Assembly: GCA_963590435.1 (NCBI GenBank)
Contig: CAVAPG010000066.1
Coordinates: 1-9,353 of the forward strand
Source of the DNA: F23-B02 sp963590435
Lineage (GTDB): Bacteria > Bacillota > Clostridia > Oscillospirales > Oscillospiraceae
Direction of reading: 5' to 3'
Length of the DNA stretch: 9,353 nt
Part shown: positions 6,074 through 9,353 of the stretch, piece by piece
How the letters are laid out: the number at the start of each line of letters is the position of its first letter
Position numbering within the stretch: the stretch's first letter is position 1
Translations under genes and position numbers: made by a program
Notes under the pieces: model-generated
The model's database searches: none
What the model saw: only the letters and a program-made list of their open reading frames with translations
What the model was told of the DNA's origin: nothing

Positions 6074-8139
6074 GTTTTCAGCCTCCAGCTCGGGGTTGTT
6101 TTTGCAATGATGCTCTCGCACACGCACAATACGGGCGACAGCAGGAATATAATCACTATCTCGCTTATTATCGCGCCGCGCGCAAGCAGAGCGCACATGC
6201 CGCGGACTATGTAGATATCGCACACAAGATACACGCCGAATGTTGCGGCAAAGAACACACCGGCGCTTTGAAATATCGACTGCTGTGCGGCTCCGACCGC
6301 CTTGAGCATTGCCTCATCGCGCGGCAGGTTTTGAAGCTCCTCGCGAAAGCGCGTTGTAAGAAGAATGGCATAGTCAACCGTTGCGCCGAGCTGCACGCAG
6401 TTTACCACCGTGGGGTCAACAAAGGACGCCTCCGTTCCGGATATGACCGTTATCGAAAGATTAATCCATATTGCAAGCTCAATCGACAGGACAAGAATAA
6501 CGGGTATCGACGGTGACTTGAAGCAGATTGCGATGAGAATAAATATCGCAGCTATCGACAGTATGGAGGTGACCGCGAAGTCCACATCGGTCGTATCAAT
6601 AAGTCCCTGCGTTATCGCACCCTCGCCGGTTATATATGCATCGGGGTCATAGGACTTGACTATTTCGTCCATCTGCTCGAGCTGCGCCGTCATTTCATCC
6701 GTCGCCGCGCCGTATTCGGAGTTTATCATCATAAGCTGTTTCCCGCCCTGCTTGCACAGCGACAGCAGCTCATCCGGAATTATATCATCGGGTATCGCCG
6801 TGCCGATTATCGAATTATACGCAAGCAGCGAGGACACGCCGTCCATATTTTCGAGCTTCTGCTCCATTTCCGTGAGCTTCTCGGCAGGCAGACTGTCGTC
6901 TATTATAACAAACTGCGTGCAGGCCATGCCGAAATCGTCCTTGAGCTTTTCGAGTCCCTGCATTGAGGTCAGATACGAGGGCAGGGCCTTATCCATGCTG
7001 TAATACAAATCTATATTCTTCTGGATAAAATACATCGGCGCAAGCAGAAGCAGGAACAAAAGGGCAAATGCTTTTTTGTGCCGGAGCGTGAATTTATTGA
7101 GTCTTGAGAAGTTCGGAACAAAGCTGCGGTGGCGGTATTTTATAATCTGCTTTTCAAACAGCAGAACAACTGCCGGCAGTGCGAATATAACCGTCAGAAT
7201 TCCGAGCACGACGCCCTTTGCCATGACAAAGCCTATATCAAAACCGAGCCCGAGCTTCATAAAGCACAGGGCAAGAAAACCGAACACCGTCGTCAGCGAG
7301 CTGCCCATGAGCGCGGTCATCGACACGGCAACGGCCTCCGCCATTGCCTCCTCACGCGTAGCAAAATGCTGCTTTTCCTCGGCATAGCGGTCAATGAGAA
7401 AAATGGAATAGTCCATCGTTACGCCGAGCTGCAGCACCGCGGCAACGCATTGGGTTATAAACGAAATACTGCCGAGGAAAAAGTTCGTGCCCATATTATA
7501 AATAACGGCAAGTCCGAGCGAGAACAGAATTATAAGCGGCTGGAACCACGATTCCATCAGCACGCTCATAACCACAAGCGCAAGAGCCACGGCAACTGCG
7601 ATATACAGCGGCGCCTGGGTTTCGGCAATCTCACGCGTATCGTCCACTATAACAGACAGGCCGCTCAGAAACTGATTTTTCCCGAGGAGCGTTTTTATCT
7701 CCGCTATGGCCTTGAGCTGGCTGTCATCAGAGCCCGTGTTGTCATAGCGAACCAGCATCATGGTCTGACTGCCGTCGGCGCTGTAAAATACATTTTTCAG
7801 AACATCGGGCAGAATATCCGCCGGAATGCCGATATCCGCAATGGTGTCAACCCAGATAACCGATGACACGCCGCTGACATTGAGTATTTCGTTTTTCAGT
7901 GCCAGTGTTTGCTTTGACTGCATATTTTCGGTTATGACTATGGATATTCCCGCGGTGTTGAAGGTTTCGTCAAGCACCTGCTCGCCCTGCACGGATTCAA
8001 GCTCATCGGGCAGATAAGAGAGAATATCATAATTAACCTTCGTGCACACAAAGCCTATAATCGCCGGAATCAGCAGCAGCAGTGCCGCAATCAGCACGGT
8101 TTTGGGATGCTTTGCCTCCCAAAGCGCAATTTTCCTCAC
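6070..8139 (-). CDS. MMPL/RND-family exporter
   Basis: This 689-residue membrane protein has the two-fold RND layout: helix 1 (14-33), an external domain (about 35-175), helices 2-6 (177-327), helix 7 (355-372), a second external domain (about 375-515), and helices 8-12 (519-676). The family's proton-relay Asp-Tyr pairs are present in both halves: D243-Y244 in GVTMDYSIFL and D589-Y590 in GATVDYAILL. It is therefore expected to use the proton gradient to move a lipid or other hydrophobic compound outward; the substrate is unknown. Both external domains are short for the family, and the companion lipoprotein may supply the missing external part. The GTG start at 8139 has AAGGGG about 9 bases upstream. 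The gene ends in ATGA, overlapping the lipoprotein start. Its promoter at 8174-8202 faces away from the FHA gene. Confidence 0.93.
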   Translation of the reverse strand: MRKIALWEAKHPKTVLIAALLLLIPAIIGFVCTKVNYDILSYLPDELESVQGEQVLDETFNTAGISIVITENMQSKQTLALKNEILNVSGVSSVIWVDTIADIGIPADILPDVLKNVFYSADGSQTMMLVRYDNTGSDDSQLKAIAEIKTLLGKNQFLSGLSVIVDDTREIAETQAPLYIAVAVALALVVMSVLMESWFQPLIILFSLGLAVIYNMGTNFFLGSISFITQCVAAVLQLGVTMDYSIFLIDRYAEEKQHFATREEAMAEAVAVSMTALMGSSLTTVFGFLALCFMKLGLGFDIGFVMAKGVVLGILTVIFALPAVVLLFEKQIIKYRHRSFVPNFSRLNKFTLRHKKAFALLFLLLLAPMYFIQKNIDLYYSMDKALPSYLTSMQGLEKLKDDFGMACTQFVIIDDSLPAEKLTEMEQKLENMDGVSSLLAYNSIIGTAIPDDIIPDELLSLCKQGGKQLMMINSEYGAATDEMTAQLEQMDEIVKSYDPDAYITGEGAITQGLIDTTDVDFAVTSILSIAAIFILIAICFKSPSIPVILVLSIELAIWINLSITVISGTEASFVDPTVVNCVQLGATVDYAILLTTRFREELQNLPRDEAMLKAVGAAQQSIFQSAGVFFAATFGVYLVCDIYIVRGMCALLARGAIISEIVIIFLLSPVLCVCESIIAKTTPSWRLKT

Positions 8140-8173
8140 GCCTGTACCCCTTTTTTACATTATTTATAAGTTA

Positions 8174-8202
8174 ATAATATCGCAAAATTGTCAAATTTTC
8201 AA
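8174..8202 (-). promoter_or_regulatory. Promoter of the exporter-lipoprotein operon
   Basis: On the minus strand: -35 TTGAAA (8197-8202), 17-base spacer, -10 TATTAT (8174-8179), each five of six to consensus. An inverted repeat AAAATT-4-AATTTT (8184-8199) fills the spacer and could be an operator, though it is AT-rich. A perfect TTGACA in the same stretch has no good -10 at 17 bases. The leader to the GTG is about 25-30 bases long. Confidence 0.6.
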
Positions 8203-8225
8203 CCTAAAACAGTCTTCTTTAACTA

Positions 8226-8254
8226 TTGCTTAATTCATTTCTTATTGATATACT
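8226..8254 (+). promoter_or_regulatory. Candidate promoter of the FHA gene
   Basis: -35 TTGCTT (8226-8231), 17-base spacer, -10 TATACT (8249-8254). The -10 is good and the -35 only three of six. It lies back to back with the exporter promoter, the two -35 boxes being 23 bases apart, so a factor bound between them could affect both units. Confidence 0.45.
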
Positions 8255-8293
8255 TAAATATAAGCATGATGCCGATACACAGGAGGTGCGGAT

Positions 8294-8629
8294 ATGGCAG
8301 ACGATAAATTCAAGGGACTTTTTGACTTCATAAATAATTTCGGTGACGCCACCGTCACCAACACCGCGCACGAATCTCCCAGCGGCAAAACCGAATGGAT
8401 CTTCGGCAGAAGTGAGGACTGCGACTTTGTCTATTCCGCTCCGAAGGCCTCGCGGCGGCATTTCAAGATTGAACTGTGCGACGGTCATTATTATATCCAG
8501 GATCTCGATTCGACCAACGGCACATATCTCAACGGCAGACGCATCGACCATAAGGAGCGCATCTTCTCCGGCGATGTCGTAACCATGGGAGGCGTGGACA
8601 TCGTCTTCTCCAAGGATATGCTGTTCTGA
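8294..8629 (+). CDS. Single-domain FHA protein
   Basis: This 111-residue protein is one forkhead-associated domain with a short N-terminal lead (1-33). The phosphothreonine-binding residues are all present: GRS at 38-40, SRRH at 53-56 and the N75-G76 and N80-G81 pairs in DSTNGTYLNG. FHA domains bind phosphothreonine peptides, usually made by Ser/Thr kinases. There is no kinase, phosphatase of that type or other effector in this window, so the partner is unknown. There is no membrane segment, so it is cytoplasmic. The ATG at 8294 follows AGGAGG at 7-base spacing. It diverges from the exporter operon and ends before a strong hairpin. The promoter position allows joint control with the exporter, but a working link is inference only. 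Confidence 0.93.
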   Translation: MADDKFKGLFDFINNFGDATVTNTAHESPSGKTEWIFGRSEDCDFVYSAPKASRRHFKIELCDGHYYIQDLDSTNGTYLNGRRIDHKERIFSGDVVTMGGVDIVFSKDMLF

Positions 8630-8647
8630 AGCTTAATTAATATTATT

Positions 8648-8687
8648 TACCCGCTCTTGCATGGATTTGCACAAGAGCGGGTATTTT
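8648..8687 (+). terminator. Terminator of the FHA gene
   Basis: A 12-base-pair stem, from TACCCGCTCTTG (8648-8659) to CAAGAGCGGGTA (8672-8683), closes a 12-base loop and is followed by TTTT. It begins 18 bases after the FHA stop. The T tract is short, but the stem is strong. Confidence 0.8.
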
Positions 8688-8965
8688 GCATCCGTTTTCG
8701 ATTTTCGCTGCCCTGCCTCGTATCATTAAATCCTAAGAGCCTTGCCAACTTACGCACTGCTGCTGCCGGCTATTAATAAAACAAATATCCCCTATGAAAA
8801 AGATTGATAGTTAATTAACTAACATCCCAAAATGTCATACAATACATGAAATTTCTTCGCTTGCTAATTTCGTAACATAGTAGTACTATAAAGCCAGAAG
8901 GAGATAGTTAAATCTCAAACAAAGTTGAAAACCAATGAAATAAATATAAAAAGGAGTTTTTCAAA
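8688..8965. other. AT-rich intergenic region before the 61-residue protein gene
   Basis: No convincing gene lies here on either strand. The stretch is AT-rich compared with its surroundings. It contains the 14-base palindrome at 8808-8821, a candidate promoter (8815-8843), a second weak one (TTGCTA 8861-8866 with TACTAT 8884-8889), a ribosome-site-like GAAGGAG at 8897-8903 with no ATG or GTG at a suitable distance, and the true ribosome site AAGGAG just before the gene at 8966. If the first promoter is used, the leader is about 115 bases long, enough for a regulatory structure; I see no known riboswitch in it. Confidence 0.6.
8808..8843 (+). promoter_or_regulatory. Palindrome overlapping a candidate promoter
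   Basis: The palindrome TAGTTAATTAACTA (8808-8821) is perfect over 14 bases. It contains the -35-like TTAACT (8815-8820, four of six), followed after 17 bases by TACAAT (8838-8843, five of six). A bound protein there would block the promoter of the 61-residue protein gene. Both parts are AT-rich, so chance is possible. Confidence 0.4.
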
Positions 8966-9151
8966 ATGAGTAGCGAAGTAAAAAATTTCATCCGCAAGAT
9001 CGTGTTCACCGTTATCGCGTTTGCCGCACTGTGCCTCCTCTGCTTCGGTATGACAGGCTCCGTTGAAGGCACGAAGTATGGCTTCCTGGCACTGTTCTTC
9101 CCGATTCTCGGAGTTCTGGAGTTCATGCTGCCGACACCTGATCTTCTCTGA
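8966..9151 (+). CDS. 61-residue two-helix membrane protein, unknown function
   Basis: I do not recognise this protein. A charged lead (residues 1-11) is followed by a hydrophobic helix at about 12-29 with two cysteines (C23, C26), a short polar turn with GSVEGTK (31-37), and a second helix at about 39-56 ending in PTPDLL. It is predicted to be a hairpin in the membrane with both ends on the same side, probably cytoplasmic by the basic residues beside helix 1. The ATG at 8966 follows AAGGAG at about 9-base spacing. Codon choice is strongly biased: nearly every Phe is TTC, Ile is mostly ATC with no ATA, and CTG and CTC dominate for Leu, whereas neighbouring genes use ATA and TTT freely. This suggests high expression. 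The gene stands alone between terminators. Confidence 0.8.
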   Translation: MSSEVKNFIRKIVFTVIAFAALCLLCFGMTGSVEGTKYGFLALFFPILGVLEFMLPTPDLL

Positions 9152-9197
9152 TCGGTCCAAACTTGCTTCTTCAAACCAAGCTATAAAATTTCAACTG

Positions 9198-9233
9198 AAG
9201 TCCCGTCCGCAAGGGCGGGATTTCTCTTTGTTT
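9198..9233 (+). terminator. Terminator of the 61-residue protein gene
   Basis: An 11-base-pair stem with two G-T pairs (9198-9208 with 9213-9223; core TCCCGTCC and GGGCGGGA) closes the stable GCAA loop. It is followed on the plus strand by TTTCTCTTTGTTT. It lies 46 bases past the stop. Confidence 0.85.
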
Positions 9234-9243
9234 GACCCAAGCG

Positions 9244-9276
9244 AAAAAGCTCAGGCATTTTTTGCCTGAGCTTTTA
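9244..9276. terminator. Bidirectional terminator
   Basis: A perfect 13-base-pair stem, AAAAGCTCAGGCA (9245-9257) with TGCCTGAGCTTTT (9263-9275), closes a five-base loop. T tracts follow on both strands. On the minus strand it ends the gene whose stop is at 9290; on the plus strand it backs up the terminator at 9198. Confidence 0.85.
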
Positions 9277-9289
9277 GTATTTATGGATC

Positions 9290-9353
9290 TTATTCCTTTG
9301 CTACGGTGTCGAGCGATGCCATGAACAGGCTGTTCTCGGCATCGGATGGGATG
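9290..9353 (-). CDS. C-terminal fragment of an unknown protein
   Basis: The last 20 codons of a minus-strand gene end in TAA at 9290-9292; the gene enters from the right edge. The peptide ends SLFMASLDTVAKE. The codons (GAG AAC AGC CTG TTC, GAC ACC) look like those of an expressed gene, and a terminator follows 15 bases on, which supports a real gene end. Too little is present to name the product. Confidence 0.55.
   Translation of the reverse strand, partial: IPSDAENSLFMASLDTVAKE

Noticed and set aside
6074..6223. A 50-codon N-terminal extension of the lipoprotein
   Set aside because: It overlaps the exporter gene and would bury the signal peptide; the ATG at 6073 has a good ribosome site and begins a lipoprotein signal.
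7129..7866. A 245-codon plus-strand frame inside the exporter gene
   Set aside because: Antisense to clear transmembrane segments and family motifs; the peptide is rich in His, Arg and Gln, with no domain.
8219..8551. A minus-strand frame opposite the FHA gene
   Set aside because: The plus-strand FHA domain is unmistakable, and this frame would run through the divergent promoter region.
8921..8969. A short TTG-started leader peptide overlapping the start of the 61-residue gene
   Set aside because: The stop overlap is suggestive, but there is no ribosome site at a good distance and the frame is AT-rich with no peptide pattern.

Overview
The window looks like chromosomal DNA of an anaerobic gut-type Firmicute, probably a clostridium of the Oscillospiraceae/Ruminococcaceae kind. 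The grounds are moderate GC coding sequence with AT-rich gaps, strong GGAGG ribosome binding sites, sigma-A-like promoters, compact hairpin terminators, a lipoprotein signal and an MMPL-type exporter. The clearest family link is an HTH-ACT protein of the UPF0735/PheB family, which is typical of Firmicutes. The assignment is an inference; there is no rRNA or other taxonomic marker. I see no insertion sequence, phage gene, CRISPR array or tRNA.

Left part (1-2670), minus strand: one promoter (2599-2627) drives a P1B-like P-type ATPase, then a small HAD-family phosphatase-like protein 13 bases on, then the first 22 codons of a third gene whose N-terminus resembles GH36 alpha-galactosidases. The ATPase keeps the phosphorylation motif DKTGT but departs from the family in the CPx, TGE, GDGxND and DxG motifs.

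Centre-left (2643-4141), minus strand: an FCD-type GntR regulator closed by a terminator, preceded by an HTH-ACT regulator-like protein. Each has an inverted repeat upstream that could be an operator. The HTH-ACT promoter region is back to back with the promoter of a small plus-strand gene for a C-terminally anchored membrane protein (4253-4486).

Centre-right (4499-8139), minus strand: a 689-residue MMPL/RND exporter and a 524-residue lipoprotein joined by a 4-base ATGA overlap, a likely envelope transport unit. I see no terminator directly after the lipoprotein gene. The first good minus-strand terminator lies at 4121-4141, beyond the opposing small gene, so readthrough antisense RNA is possible.

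Right part (8174-9353): the exporter operon diverges from a single-domain FHA protein (8294-8629) with its own terminator. Then come an AT-rich 278-base gap, a 61-residue two-helix membrane protein with a biased codon choice and its own terminator, a bidirectional terminator, and the last 20 codons of a minus-strand gene.

The best candidates for something undescribed are the ATPase with altered signature motifs, the exporter-lipoprotein pair opposed by a tail-anchored protein and an FHA protein, and the isolated 61-residue membrane protein. None of these is proven to be a new system from sequence alone.
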